Assembly (NCBI GenBank): GCA_017431785.1
Contig: JAFRKJ010000046.1
Coordinates: 1-64,000, forward strand
Direction: 5' to 3'
DNA from: Bacillota bacterium
GTDB taxonomy: Bacteria; Bacillota; Clostridia; Peptostreptococcales; Anaerovoracaceae
Length of the DNA stretch: 64,000 nt
Shown: one piece after another, positions 53,790 to 62,761 of the stretch
How positions within the stretch are numbered: the stretch's first letter is position 1
Layout: each line of letters starts with the position of its first letter
Position numbers and translations under genes: made by a program
Notes under the pieces: generated by a model
Seen by the model: only the letters and a program-made list of their open reading frames with translations
Told to the model about the DNA's origin: nothing
Database searches by the model: none

Positions 53790-55767
53790 AATTAAAAACG
53801 CTTACAAAAAAATCAAGAAGAATCATGTACTGGCGCTCTTTATTCTGGCGGTAGTCATCGATTATATTATAGAAGCGCTGGGGAGATTGTCTCCGGTTGC
53901 AGCGCTGCAGTTCTTTGGAGAACATCCGCTCATAACCTTTTGCAATGTCATGCTGATTATGGCGGTGATTTCTTTATCACTTCTGTTCAAGCGGCGTGTG
54001 TTCGCGGCCTGCATGCTTTCACTTTTGTGGCTTTCCATAGGAATCATCAACGGTATTATTCTCACCAACAGAATGACACCGTTCAACGTTAAGGATTTGT
54101 CTACATTGAGTGAAGCGCAGTCCATACTCACCAACTACTTTTCTGTCAAGAGCCTGATCATTATCGGCGCAGGCGCAGCGCTGTTTGTGCTGCTGGTTAT
54201 CGTTCTGTTCCGAAAGACTCCGAGGAGCAAAGGAAAGATCGACTACAGGAAGTCGGTTGCATCGATTCTGATCATTATTCTTGTTGCATTTGGATCCATC
54301 ACCGGCGGAATGAAGCTAGGGGTACTGGATACATTCTTCCCGAGTTTACCGTATGCCTACAGGGATAACGGCGTTCCGTATTCCTTCATGATCACCTGGG
54401 TCAAGACAGGAATCGACAAGCCAAAAGGCTATTCCGAGGAGATGATCAAAGGTGTCTTTACAGGTGGAGAACTCGGAACAGATGGTATCTACACGCCGGG
54501 CAAAGATGACACAGAAAAGCCGAAACAGAAACCAAACATCGTTTTCGTTCAATTAGAATCATTTATCGATCCGACGATTGCGAAAAACATAGAGTATTCA
54601 AAGGATCCGATTCCATACTACAGAAAACTGCTCAAGAAGTATTCCTCCGGATACCTGACGGTTCCTGCTGTTGGAGCCGGCACCGCCAATGTCGAGTTTG
54701 AGGCAATCACCGGAATCAGCGCGAGATTCTTCGGCCCGGGCGAGTATCCTTACAAGAGCATCCTGACAGAGACAACTTGTGAGAGCACACCATATGATCT
54801 AAGACAGGTCGGATATACATCCCACGCAATCCACAACCACAGAGGCGCGTTCTACAATAGAAACACCGTATTTGCCAACCTGGGATTTGATACATTTACC
54901 TGTCTTGAATACATGAACAACGTAGTCAAGACACCGAAGAACTGGGCGAAGGATACGATTCTGACAGAGAACATCATCGATGCGCTGAACAGTTCGGAGG
55001 GGCCAGATTACATCTACACAATCTCTGTGCAGGGCCACGGCAAATATCCAAGCGAAAAAGTGATAGAAGATCCGGTGATCGAAGTGACCAAGGCCCCGGA
55101 TGAGGAAATGAAGTGGAGCTACGAATACTATGCGAATCAGGTTTACGAAATGGACCTCTTCGTCAAGGAGCTTACTGATGCACTGGAAGATTATGATGAG
55201 GATGTTGTTCTCGTCATGTACGGCGACCACCTGCCTGCGCTTGACATGACGGAGGAGAACCTTACGACAGGAGATCTCTATAAGACCCAGTACGTGATCT
55301 GGAGCAACTTCGGGCTTGAGAAGAAGGACGAAGACATCTGTGCATATGAGATCACTTCCCACCTGCTCAAACGGTTTGGAATCTCCGCTGGACTGCTGAA
55401 CAAATATCATCAGAACTATGAGGGTTCAAAGAATTACCTGGACGGTCTGGAAGCCCTTTCACACGATATCCTCTATGGTAAAAACTATATATACGGCGGC
55501 AAGAAACCATTCGAACCGACCGAACTCAAAATGGGTATCCGGGATATCAAAATCGAAAACATCGTCAAAATCGGCGATAAGTATTACATAAAGGGACAGA
55601 ACTTTACAGAATACAGCAAGATTTCTCTTGACGGCGAAGTGCTGAAGACCGTATATCTGGGGCCGACCATCCTCGCCCTCAACGAAGAGGTTGATCCTGC
55701 CAGGGCGGCTGAGATGAAGGTAAGTCAGGTAGAAAAGAATAAGGAAATCTTAAGCACTACCGAATAG
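53782..55767 (+). CDS. LTA synthase family sulfatase-fold protein
   Basis: 661 residues. An N-terminal block of about five membrane helices (about 15-185), then an extracellular sulfatase-type domain with NIVFVQLESFIDP, the catalytic threonine in GAGTANVEFEAITG, and MYGDHLPAL metal residues. It polymerises glycerol phosphate from phosphatidylglycerol in the family (lipoteichoic acid) or transfers it to other acceptors. The final about 70 residues (KMGIRDIKIENIVKIG...) form an extra beta-rich tail beyond the catalytic domain. Overlaps rsmA by 8 nt. Confidence 0.87.
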   Translation: MNKIKNAYKKIKKNHVLALFILAVVIDYIIEALGRLSPVAALQFFGEHPLITFCNVMLIMAVISLSLLFKRRVFAACMLSLLWLSIGIINGIILTNRMTPFNVKDLSTLSEAQSILTNYFSVKSLIIIGAGAALFVLLVIVLFRKTPRSKGKIDYRKSVASILIIILVAFGSITGGMKLGVLDTFFPSLPYAYRDNGVPYSFMITWVKTGIDKPKGYSEEMIKGVFTGGELGTDGIYTPGKDDTEKPKQKPNIVFVQLESFIDPTIAKNIEYSKDPIPYYRKLLKKYSSGYLTVPAVGAGTANVEFEAITGISARFFGPGEYPYKSILTETTCESTPYDLRQVGYTSHAIHNHRGAFYNRNTVFANLGFDTFTCLEYMNNVVKTPKNWAKDTILTENIIDALNSSEGPDYIYTISVQGHGKYPSEKVIEDPVIEVTKAPDEEMKWSYEYYANQVYEMDLFVKELTDALEDYDEDVVLVMYGDHLPALDMTEENLTTGDLYKTQYVIWSNFGLEKKDEDICAYEITSHLLKRFGISAGLLNKYHQNYEGSKNYLDGLEALSHDILYGKNYIYGGKKPFEPTELKMGIRDIKIENIVKIGDKYYIKGQNFTEYSKISLDGEVLKTVYLGPTILALNEEVDPARAAEMKVSQVEKNKEILSTTE

Positions 55768-55792
55768 CGCTTAACCTGGAGAGGTTCGGAGG

Positions 55793-56353
55793 ATGAACAG
55801 GATCGTAAGAGTACCGCAAATTGAAACAGACAGGCTGATTCTCAGAATGTGGTCAAAGAGAGATGCCGAAGCGTTATTTGACTATGCCAGGGATCCCGAC
55901 GTGGGCCCGAATGCAGGCTGGAAGCCTCACTCCAATGTGGGCGAATCCCGCATGATTATCGACCAGCTGTTCCGGCGCAATATGACCTGGGCGATCGTCG
56001 AGAAGGAGACCAAAACGGTCATCGGCAGCATTGGGTTCGAGCCGGATAAGTACAGACCGGAAATCAACAGCAGGGAAATGGGATACTCCCTTGCGAAGAG
56101 CCGCTGGGGAAGAGGCTATATGACAGAGGCGGCAAAGTGCCTCATACAGTATGCATTCAGAGAGCTCAAACTGGACGTTCTGATGATCCGGACAAGTGAG
56201 ACGAACATCAGAAGTCAGCGTGTTATTGAGAAATGCGGCTTCCAATATGAAGGGACGCTCAGAAGAGCATACAGGACATACGACAGGGGCATGCGCGAGG
56301 TGAGGTGCTACTCGATGCTGCGTGAGGAATACGAGAACCTTTATCTTGAATGA
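55793..56353 (+). CDS. GNAT acetyltransferase, RimJ/RimL-like
   Basis: 186 residues with the acetyl-CoA fold: IETDRLILRMW, GSIGFEPDKY, MGYSLAKSRWGRGYMTEAAK (phosphopantetheine loop) and the N-x-x-S-x-x-V-x-E-K-x-G-F signature NIRSQRVIEKCGF. Substrate unknown; ribosomal N-terminal or small-molecule acetylation is possible. GGAGAGG upstream. Confidence 0.88.
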   Translation: MNRIVRVPQIETDRLILRMWSKRDAEALFDYARDPDVGPNAGWKPHSNVGESRMIIDQLFRRNMTWAIVEKETKTVIGSIGFEPDKYRPEINSREMGYSLAKSRWGRGYMTEAAKCLIQYAFRELKLDVLMIRTSETNIRSQRVIEKCGFQYEGTLRRAYRTYDRGMREVRCYSMLREEYENLYLE

Positions 56354-56384
56354 CCTTTGAAAGTGTGATAACATTACAAGGCGT

Positions 56385-56840
56385 ATGAAAAAATTCATGG
56401 AAGAGGCCTTCCGGGAGGCCAGAAAAGCAGCCGCAGAAGGGGAGGTTCCCATCGGGGCTGTCATCGTTCGTGAAGGCGAGATCATCGCCAGAGCACATAA
56501 TAAGACAGAACAGGACAAAGACCCGACCGCTCATGCTGAGATGCTTGCCATAAGAGAAGCGGCGAATCATCTTGGAGGTTGGAGACTCACCGGATGCAGT
56601 ATGTTTGTGACGACAGAACCGTGCAGCATGTGTGCCGGTGCGATTGTCTGGTCAAGGATAGAGAAGCTGTACATCGGAACGATGGATCCGAAGGCAGGTG
56701 CCTGCGGATCCCTGATGAACATCCCTCAGGACAGCAGACTCAACCATTATGTAGAAATTGAAACAGGCCTGATGCGTGAAGAATGCGCCGGCCTGATGAA
56801 AGATTTTTTCAGGAAACTGAGATCGGAGGAAAGACGATAA
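56385..56840 (+). CDS. tadA: tRNA adenosine(34) deaminase
   Basis: Zinc deaminase making inosine at the wobble position of tRNA-Arg(ACG). Metal and catalytic residues: HAEMLAI and PCSMCAGA. 151 residues. Its TAA overlaps the next ATG (TAATG). Confidence 0.95.
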   Translation: MKKFMEEAFREARKAAAEGEVPIGAVIVREGEIIARAHNKTEQDKDPTAHAEMLAIREAANHLGGWRLTGCSMFVTTEPCSMCAGAIVWSRIEKLYIGTMDPKAGACGSLMNIPQDSRLNHYVEIETGLMREECAGLMKDFFRKLRSEERR

Positions 56841-57799
56841 TGAAAAGAATAAGCGCAATCATATGCGTGATTATGATGGCAGTGGCACTGATGGCGCCGG
56901 CTGCTTTTGCAGCTGAGGATACAGATGGTTCAGCTGCGGCAGCGAAGACTGATCTGGAGATGATAAACTCTTCACCTGAAGACGGAGCGACCGGTGTTGC
57001 AGTCGACAACCTGAGTGTCAAGATGCGCTTCAACAAGGATGTTAAGCCAGCAAGCGATAAAATCAAAAAAGCCAACGCTAAGCAATGCAAGCTTGTTGAC
57101 TCCGAAGGAAAGAAGATTCCAATCAAAGTATACTACAGCGAGAAGGAAGACGGTCTGATCCTCATTGCAGCTGATGTTTATTCAGGCGGTACAAAGAACA
57201 CTATCAAAGGCGACGAAGAGTACACGCTTACAGTTGGAAGAAATTTTCAGGCGACGGATGGATCCACAACCGGACAGAAGGTCACAGTAACAATGAAGAC
57301 CATCAACCAGGGAAGATCTACAGCGATCTACATGGTCCTCATGGTTCTGATGATGGTCGGAATGGTATTCTTCACACTGAGAAGCACGAAGAAGGCAGAG
57401 AAGAAAAAGCAGGAAGAGCGTGAGTTCAAGGAAGGCGTAAATCCTTATAAGGAAGCCAAGAAATCAGGCAAATCCGTTGCAGAAGTCGTCGCAAAGGAAA
57501 ACAAGAAGAAAGCTAAGAAGGAAGAAGCCATCCGCAAGCAGAAGGAAGCGGAAGCAGCAATCGAGGCAGAGATCATCGAGAAGATCAGAAGAGAATCCAA
57601 TAAGAGAGTCTCATTACCTCGTCCAATCAGCGCCAAGGGAAGCAATCTGAAGCTGAAGGTCGTAACAGATGCCGGTCAAAAGGTCGAAGCGGCAGAGCAG
57701 AGAGAAATCAAGAGCAACAAGGGAACAACGAACCCTAAGAACCAGAGCGGCAAGAGCAGAAATAAGAAGAACAAAGGCAAAGGCAAGAAGAAGAAATAA
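56840..57799 (+). CDS. Signal-peptide Ig-like domain membrane protein with basic cytosolic tail
   Basis: 319 residues from the ATG at 56840 (GGAGG 12 nt before). Signal peptide ISAIICVIMMAVALMAPAAF-A, a Big_5/SbsA-type Ig-like domain (about 35-150; SSPEDGATGVAVDNLSVKM, FNKDVKPASDKI), one membrane helix (about 160-180; YMVLMVLMMVGMVFFTL), and a lysine-rich cytosolic tail of about 140 residues with a helical EAEAAIEAEI part. A single Ig outside and a very basic tail inside is unusual; function unknown. In the same unit as tadA. Confidence 0.75.
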   Translation: MKRISAIICVIMMAVALMAPAAFAAEDTDGSAAAAKTDLEMINSSPEDGATGVAVDNLSVKMRFNKDVKPASDKIKKANAKQCKLVDSEGKKIPIKVYYSEKEDGLILIAADVYSGGTKNTIKGDEEYTLTVGRNFQATDGSTTGQKVTVTMKTINQGRSTAIYMVLMVLMMVGMVFFTLRSTKKAEKKKQEEREFKEGVNPYKEAKKSGKSVAEVVAKENKKKAKKEEAIRKQKEAEAAIEAEIIEKIRRESNKRVSLPRPISAKGSNLKLKVVTDAGQKVEAAEQREIKSNKGTTNPKNQSGKSRNKKNKGKGKKKK

Positions 57800-57825
57800 A
57801 TAACGCCGCATTCACAGAGAACAGA

Positions 57826-57870
57826 AACCCGGAGAACCAGTCCGACGCTCGGACAGCTCCGGGTTTTTTA
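57826..57870 (+). terminator. Terminator of tadA/Ig-protein unit
   Basis: Outer stem AACCCGGAG/CTCCGGGTT with an inner GTCCGA/TCGGAC hairpin, then TTTTTT. Confidence 0.85.
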
Positions 57871-57879
57871 TGTTATAAT
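57850..57879 (+). promoter_or_regulatory. Weak promoter of ispE
   Basis: TATAAT at 57874-57879 with CGGACA 18 nt upstream (57850-57855), the latter inside the terminator stem. Tentative. Confidence 0.4.
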
Positions 57880-57904
57880 TTTAGGGGAAGCGGAGGGAAA
57901 AACC

Positions 57905-58834
57905 ATGAACCTGAAACTCAAATCATATGCGAAGATCAATCTGACGCTGGACATCAAGGGCGTTACCGAAGACGGCATGCATCTGGTAGAAATGGTCATG
58001 CAGCAGATTCTTCTGTGCGATGACATCAATATGAAATGGACCACAGATGCGGAGGCATTTGATATCAACCTGAAAACAAACAGAAAGTATCTGCCGACGG
58101 ATGAGAGAAATCTGGCGTACAAAGCGGCGCTCGTCATGAAGGAGATCGCGGGGGATCGGGATCTGCATGGGAGACTGGACATCAACATCAAGAAACGGAT
58201 TCCTGTTGCGGCAGGTCTTGCAGGAGGAAGCGGGAACGGTGCAGCCGTTCTCCACGGTCTGAATGTTCTCTGGGGAATGGATCTGAGCCTTGCGGAACTT
58301 TGCGGGGCAGGAGCGAAGCTCGGATCTGACGTTCCGTTCTGCGTTATGGGACAAGCTGCGGAAAACGAGACGCTCAAAGAGAGATTTGCGGGAGATCCGC
58401 TTGTCTGCCACTGCGCATTGGCGACAGGCACCGGAACAGATCTTGAACCACTCAAGGGTCTGGAAAGCCATCTTGTCCTGTCGAAGCCGCCGGTCAGCGT
58501 TTCCACAGCAAAAGCATATCAGGGCATCGACAGCATAGAGATTCCTGCCCGGCCAAACACGGCTGAAATGATAGAAGGTTTAAATACAAAAGACGATTAC
58601 CTGATTGAAAAAAACATGGTCAACGTACTTGAAAATTACACATTAAAGGAGTATCCTACAGTTGTGTATACAAAGAACAAGATGCAGGAGCTGTGCTCCG
58701 GACATGCCGTTTTGATGAGTGGAAGCGGGCCATCCGTTTACGGTCTTGCTGACAGCATCAAACAGTCCAGGTCGATCTGTGAAGAGATGAAAAAGATCAA
58801 CAGAGAGAGCTTCTGGACAAGAACGACATACTGA
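57905..58834 (+). CDS. ispE: 4-diphosphocytidyl-2-C-methyl-D-erythritol kinase
   Basis: GHMP kinase of the non-mevalonate isoprenoid pathway. N-terminal SYAKINLTLDIKGVTEDGMH, ATP loop PVAAGLAGGSGNGAAVL (common form GLGGGSSDAA, so variant), LMSGSGPSVYGL near the C-terminus. 309 residues. Followed by a GntR gene, an arrangement common in Clostridia. Confidence 0.9.
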   Translation: MNLKLKSYAKINLTLDIKGVTEDGMHLVEMVMQQILLCDDINMKWTTDAEAFDINLKTNRKYLPTDERNLAYKAALVMKEIAGDRDLHGRLDINIKKRIPVAAGLAGGSGNGAAVLHGLNVLWGMDLSLAELCGAGAKLGSDVPFCVMGQAAENETLKERFAGDPLVCHCALATGTGTDLEPLKGLESHLVLSKPPVSVSTAKAYQGIDSIEIPARPNTAEMIEGLNTKDDYLIEKNMVNVLENYTLKEYPTVVYTKNKMQELCSGHAVLMSGSGPSVYGLADSIKQSRSICEEMKKINRESFWTRTTY

Positions 58835-58870
58835 AAGTCGTAATAGATATAAGAAATCAGGGGAAAAAGA

Positions 58871-59542
58871 ATGTTAAACTTCGATATTCAGAATCACAAG
58901 CCGCTTAGAGAGATGGTTTATGAGGAACTGAAGATGCAGATCCTCAAAGGTTCCATCATTCCGGGAACAAGAATGATGGAAGTGGAACTTGCAGAAGAGA
59001 TGGGTGTCAGCAGAACGCCAATCAGAGAAGCCATCAGAAAGCTCGAGAAAGAAGGGCTGGTCACAATAGAGCCTAGAAGAGGCGCCTATGCGTCGATGAT
59101 TTCCACAGAAGATATGGTGGAGATTCTTGAAGTTCGGCAGGATCTGGAAGGGCTCGCAGCATATTTCGCAGCCAACAGAATGTCAGACGAGCAGATGGCA
59201 GAACTCAAGGAAGTGTCCAATAACTATAATGAAGCCGTGAAACGCGGAAAGATGGAAGATATGATTAAATATGATACGAGATTCCATCATATTATAGTAG
59301 AGTCCTGCCGCAACAAGATCCTTGTTCAGATGATTGAGCAGCTGCAGGAGCTGGTCCTCAGATTCAGATACATATACTATGATAATTTCAGACGTGCGGA
59401 GAATATGCCGGAGGAACACGAGGCTATCGTGGCAGCTATTTCAGAAGGCGACGCCGACAAGGCCCGTGCTGCGGCAGATATACACATCGACAGGCTCAAG
59501 GAGCTTGTTATGAAAGAAGGCGTACAGCAGAGACACGTGTAA
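58871..59542 (+). CDS. GntR-family regulator, FCD subfamily
   Basis: 223 residues. Winged helix (about 10-75) with VELAEEMGVSRTPIREAIRKLEKEG, then FCD domain (about 80-215) with RQDLEGLAAYFAANRM, DTRFHHIIVESC and EEHEAIVAAISEGD, including the histidines that bind metal in FCD proteins. Located after ispE and closed by a terminator. Target unknown. Paralogous to the regulator at 10486-11142. Confidence 0.9.
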   Translation: MLNFDIQNHKPLREMVYEELKMQILKGSIIPGTRMMEVELAEEMGVSRTPIREAIRKLEKEGLVTIEPRRGAYASMISTEDMVEILEVRQDLEGLAAYFAANRMSDEQMAELKEVSNNYNEAVKRGKMEDMIKYDTRFHHIIVESCRNKILVQMIEQLQELVLRFRYIYYDNFRRAENMPEEHEAIVAAISEGDADKARAAADIHIDRLKELVMKEGVQQRHV

Positions 59543-59568
59543 GGATCCGCAAAAGAAGATGCATTCAG

Positions 59569-59594
59569 AAGGTGTCAGAAATGACACCTTTTAT
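59569..59594 (+). terminator. Terminator after GntR
   Basis: Perfect 9-bp stem AAGGTGTCA/TGACACCTT with GAAA tetraloop and short TTAT tail; an in-frame upstream ATG of the next gene lies within it and is not used. Confidence 0.7.
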
Positions 59595-59624
59595 CATATT
59601 CAGCTATTTGAGCAAGGAGAAGAC

Positions 59625-61178
59625 ATGAGAGAGAAGTATTTGAAACTACAGAACGGCAGTGACATAAGAGGCGTTTCCCTGACAGGAGTACCAGGAGAGA
59701 ACCTGAGCCTCAGGGAAGTGGAGGCGAAGGAAATCGCCATCGGTTTCATTGCATGGCTTTCAGAGAAGAAAGGCATCAAACCTGAGGACATGACACTGGC
59801 GATCGGAAGAGATCCAAGGACATCCGGACCGAGGCTTCTTGACGGACTGATGGACGGGTTCGGAGAGTATGGGTGCAGAGTCTATGACTTTGGGTATGCT
59901 TCGACGCCGGCAATGTTTATGGCAACGGTCTTCGAGGATTTCGCCTGTGACGGAACAGTGATGATTACCGCAAGCCATCTGCCATACAACAGAAACGGAT
60001 TCAAGTTCTTCACGAGGGAAGGCGGACTCAATAAAAAGGATATCACGACAATACTGGAATACGCTGCCGATAAAGATGCACAGATCGCCAAACTCGGCAA
60101 GCCGCCAAAAGCAGGACAGCAGACCCATAGACTTGGCAAGCTGGTGTTTGAAGCGGAGAAGAACGACATCATGACACCTTACTGCAATTTTCTGAAAAAC
60201 CTCATCATCAATGGCGTCGGCGCCGGCGAAAAACCATTGGAAGGAATGAAAATTGTCGTAGACGCAGGAAACGGAGGCGGTGGCTTCTATGCGACAAGAG
60301 TGCTGAAACCACTTGGAGCGGACATCAGCGCCAGCCAGTTCCTGGAACCGGACGGCATGTTCGAAAATCATGCACCGAATCCTGAGGATAAGGAGGCCAT
60401 CAACGCCATCTCCCTTCAGACAGTAGGAAGCGGCGCAGATCTGGGTCTCATCTTCGATACAGACGTCGACCGTTCTGCCGCCGTTGACAGCTGCGGAAGA
60501 GAGATTGCCAGAAATGGCATCGTTGCAATGGCGGCGGCACTCGTGGCAGAAGAACACCCGGGGACAACGGTTGTGACAGACAGCATCACAAGCCGTCAGC
60601 TTTCGGAGTTTATCGAAAACAAGCTGGGGCTGAAACACTTCAGATACAGGCGAGGATACAGAAATGTCATCAACAAAGCCATCGAACTCAATGAGCAGGG
60701 GATCGATTCTCAGCTTGCGATCGAAACATCCGGACATGCTGCCCTGAAAGAGAACTACTTCCTGGACGACGGAGCATACCTTGCGACAAAGATCGTCATC
60801 AAGGCGGCGAAACTCTTCAGACAGGGCGAGAAGATCGACAGCGTTATCGCCGAACTGCAGGATCCGGCAGATGAGAAGGAAATCAGGATTCCGATTCTCT
60901 GTGAGGAGTTTGCAGAGTACGGGGACAAAGTCCTTTCAGACCTTGCAGAATACGCAAATGCAACAGAGGGGCTTTCTCTGGAAGAACCGAATTATGAAGG
61001 CGTCAGGATCAACTTCGATCCGGACGGATGCGGTGCGCAAGGATGGTGTCTGCTTCGCAAGTCCCTGCACGACCCGCTTCTGCCGATGAACATGGCATCA
61101 GATGAAAAGGGTGGCTGCAGAGAGATACAGAAAATCATGATGGACTTCCTGTCTGGCTATGACCAGCTGAAAGTGTGA
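59625..61178 (+). CDS. Phosphohexomutase (phosphoglucomutase/phosphomannomutase family)
   Basis: 517 residues. Alpha-D-phosphohexomutase fold: phosphoserine loop TASHLPYNRNGFKFF, metal loop DTDVDRSAAVD, sugar loop ETSGHAALKEN, and a C-terminal phosphate-binding segment (GVRINFDPDGCGAQGWCLLR). It interconverts hexose 1- and 6-phosphates; exact sugar not deducible. AAGGAG 8 nt before the chosen ATG; the in-frame ATG at 59559 overlaps the terminator. Confidence 0.9.
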   Translation: MREKYLKLQNGSDIRGVSLTGVPGENLSLREVEAKEIAIGFIAWLSEKKGIKPEDMTLAIGRDPRTSGPRLLDGLMDGFGEYGCRVYDFGYASTPAMFMATVFEDFACDGTVMITASHLPYNRNGFKFFTREGGLNKKDITTILEYAADKDAQIAKLGKPPKAGQQTHRLGKLVFEAEKNDIMTPYCNFLKNLIINGVGAGEKPLEGMKIVVDAGNGGGGFYATRVLKPLGADISASQFLEPDGMFENHAPNPEDKEAINAISLQTVGSGADLGLIFDTDVDRSAAVDSCGREIARNGIVAMAAALVAEEHPGTTVVTDSITSRQLSEFIENKLGLKHFRYRRGYRNVINKAIELNEQGIDSQLAIETSGHAALKENYFLDDGAYLATKIVIKAAKLFRQGEKIDSVIAELQDPADEKEIRIPILCEEFAEYGDKVLSDLAEYANATEGLSLEEPNYEGVRINFDPDGCGAQGWCLLRKSLHDPLLPMNMASDEKGGCREIQKIMMDFLSGYDQLKV

Positions 61179-61193
61179 TACGGGAGAAAAGAG

Positions 61194-62072
61194 ATGTCTG
61201 ATACAGCAGATATAATGGAGTCAACCCTTGAGGAAAAACTGAAGAAGCTAGAGGAGATCATTTTAGGGTACGGGCAGATGATTGTCGCGTTCTCAGGCGG
61301 CGTGGACAGCACCTTCCTTCTTGCCTTTGCGCTGAAGGCATATCGGGAGGCAGGCTGCCCTGACAATGTGGCGGCCATGACGGCTACGGGACCACAGTTC
61401 GCCGCCGATGAGACAGGATTTGCAGAACGCTTCTGCGACAGTCTGTCCATCAGCCACAAGAAGATGGACGTTTCCCATGTGCTCGATGTCATCAGGGACA
61501 ATCCGGAGGATAGATGCTATCACTGCAAGAAGGCGATCTTCGGAACGCTCAAAGAGCGGGCGGATATGGTTGGAAGCATTCTGGCAGACGGCACAAACCT
61601 GGACGACATGGATGACTACCGTCCGGGCCACAGGGCCATTCAGGAACTGGGCGTTGCAAGCCCGCTGAAAGAAGCAGGTCTGACGAAGGCGGAAATCAGG
61701 AAAGCGCTTGCGGCGGTCGGCATCGATGCGGCAGCGGACAAAGCGGATATGCCTGCCTTTGCATGTCTTGTGACGAGGATCCCGTACGGCGAAAGAATCA
61801 CCGGGCAGAAGCTGGAGATGATCTATGCGGCGGAGCGGTATTTTAAGGAGCGCGGATTCACTCAGGTCAGGGTCAGATGCCACGAAATATCTGAGGGACT
61901 GATGGCGAGAATTGAATTGGAAAAGGATGAAATGGAGATGCTCATCAGCGGAAAAAATGGCGTCGCTCCGGCAGACTATGAAGGGGTTTTGAGAGAGCTC
62001 GGATTCCAATATGCTGCGCTTGACTTAGGCGGTTATGAAAAAGGCAAAATGAACAAGAGCGTTGTTGCATAA
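61194..62072 (+). CDS. larE: ATP-dependent sacrificial sulfur transferase LarE
   Basis: PP-loop enzyme; 292 residues. P-loop VAFSGGVDSTFLLA, LarE-type RCYHCKKAIFGTLK, ADGTNLDDMDDYRPG and the sacrificial cysteine segment PAFACLVTRIPYGERIT. In lactate racemase maturation it donates sulfur to the nickel-pincer cofactor; larA, larB and larC are not in this window, so the partner is elsewhere or the role differs. GGGAGAAAAG upstream. Confidence 0.9.
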   Translation: MSDTADIMESTLEEKLKKLEEIILGYGQMIVAFSGGVDSTFLLAFALKAYREAGCPDNVAAMTATGPQFAADETGFAERFCDSLSISHKKMDVSHVLDVIRDNPEDRCYHCKKAIFGTLKERADMVGSILADGTNLDDMDDYRPGHRAIQELGVASPLKEAGLTKAEIRKALAAVGIDAAADKADMPAFACLVTRIPYGERITGQKLEMIYAAERYFKERGFTQVRVRCHEISEGLMARIELEKDEMEMLISGKNGVAPADYEGVLRELGFQYAALDLGGYEKGKMNKSVVA

Positions 62073-62093
62073 CGGTTTGCGCTATGCTATAAT
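62065..62093 (+). promoter_or_regulatory. Promoter of hup
   Basis: TTGCAT (62065-62070), 17 nt, TATAAT (62088-62093). The -35 ends on the first base of the larE stop. Confidence 0.82.
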
Positions 62094-62161
62094 AGCGTTG
62101 CAGCAGGGGCTGCGTTTACAATGTCAGTAAACCAATTACAATAATAGTGGAGGAAAAAAGA

Positions 62162-62434
62162 ATGAATAAAACTGAATTAATCGAAGCAGTAGCAAAAGAA
62201 GCTAATCTGTCAAAGAAAGATGCCGGCGCAGCAGTTGCGGCAGTATTCGGCGAAATGACAAAAGCTCTGAAGAAGGGCGACAAAGTTCAGATGATTGGAT
62301 TCGGAACTTTCGAGACTAGAAAGAGAGCAGCAAGAAAGGCTAGAAATCCTCAGACTGGCGAAGAGATTAATATCAAGGCCACTAAGGTTCCTGCATTCAA
62401 GGCTGGAAAAGCTCTGAAGGACGCTGTAAAATAA
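62162..62434 (+). CDS. hup: HU-family DNA-binding protein
   Basis: 90 residues, histone-like. [20 protein letters not shown] start, [20 protein letters not shown] beta-arm (about 47-66), [19 protein letters not shown] end. Start at 62162: GGAGG lies in front; the upstream GTG would include the ribosome site. Confidence 0.97.
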   Translation: MNKTELIEAVAKEANLSKKDAGAAVAAVFGEMTKALKKGDKVQMIGFGTFETRKRAARKARNPQTGEEINIKATKVPAFKAGKALKDAVK

Positions 62435-62449
62435 TTGGCTTACATAAGA

Positions 62450-62480
62450 TGCGGTACGCCTTACGGCGCACCGCATTTTT
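62450..62480 (+). terminator. Terminator of hup
   Basis: Stem TGCGGTACGCC/GGCGCACCGCA with one mismatch and TTAC loop, then TTTTT. Confidence 0.85.
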
Positions 62481-62500
62481 CGTATGGGAGGAGAAGTGCA

Positions 62501-62731
62501 ATGTTGAATTTTCAGTCACTATTAACATTTAACTCAGCAAAGAACAAATTCTTGTCTAATCACCCGGCGGTTCAGCCGTTTATCGACAATCTGAACAGCA
62601 GAGACCCGGAACCGGGTCAGGAAGTTGCTATAGCAGTCAGATATCCAGACGGCACTGAGTATAAGACAGGAGTGAAAGTAACAGAAGACGATCTGCAGCT
62701 GCTCAACTTGCTGAAGGAGCTGCTCAAATAA
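62501..62731 (+). CDS. Small hypothetical protein
   Basis: 76 residues from the ATG at 62501, which has GGGAGGAG 7 nt upstream; the earlier in-frame ATG would cross the hup terminator. Begins MLNFQSLLTFNSAKNKFLSN, ends with a leucine-rich helix (LQLLNLLKELLK). No family recognised; soluble. Its leader lies between the hup terminator and the ribosome site, so it has no obvious promoter. Confidence 0.7.
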   Translation: MLNFQSLLTFNSAKNKFLSNHPAVQPFIDNLNSRDPEPGQEVAIAVRYPDGTEYKTGVKVTEDDLQLLNLLKELLK

Positions 62732-62761
62732 AACCTATATCTGAAACAAGAGGAAAAAGAG

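Noticed and set aside
59760-60737. 325-codon open frame antisense to the phosphohexomutase gene
   Set aside because: Complementary to a clear enzyme gene; no start context.
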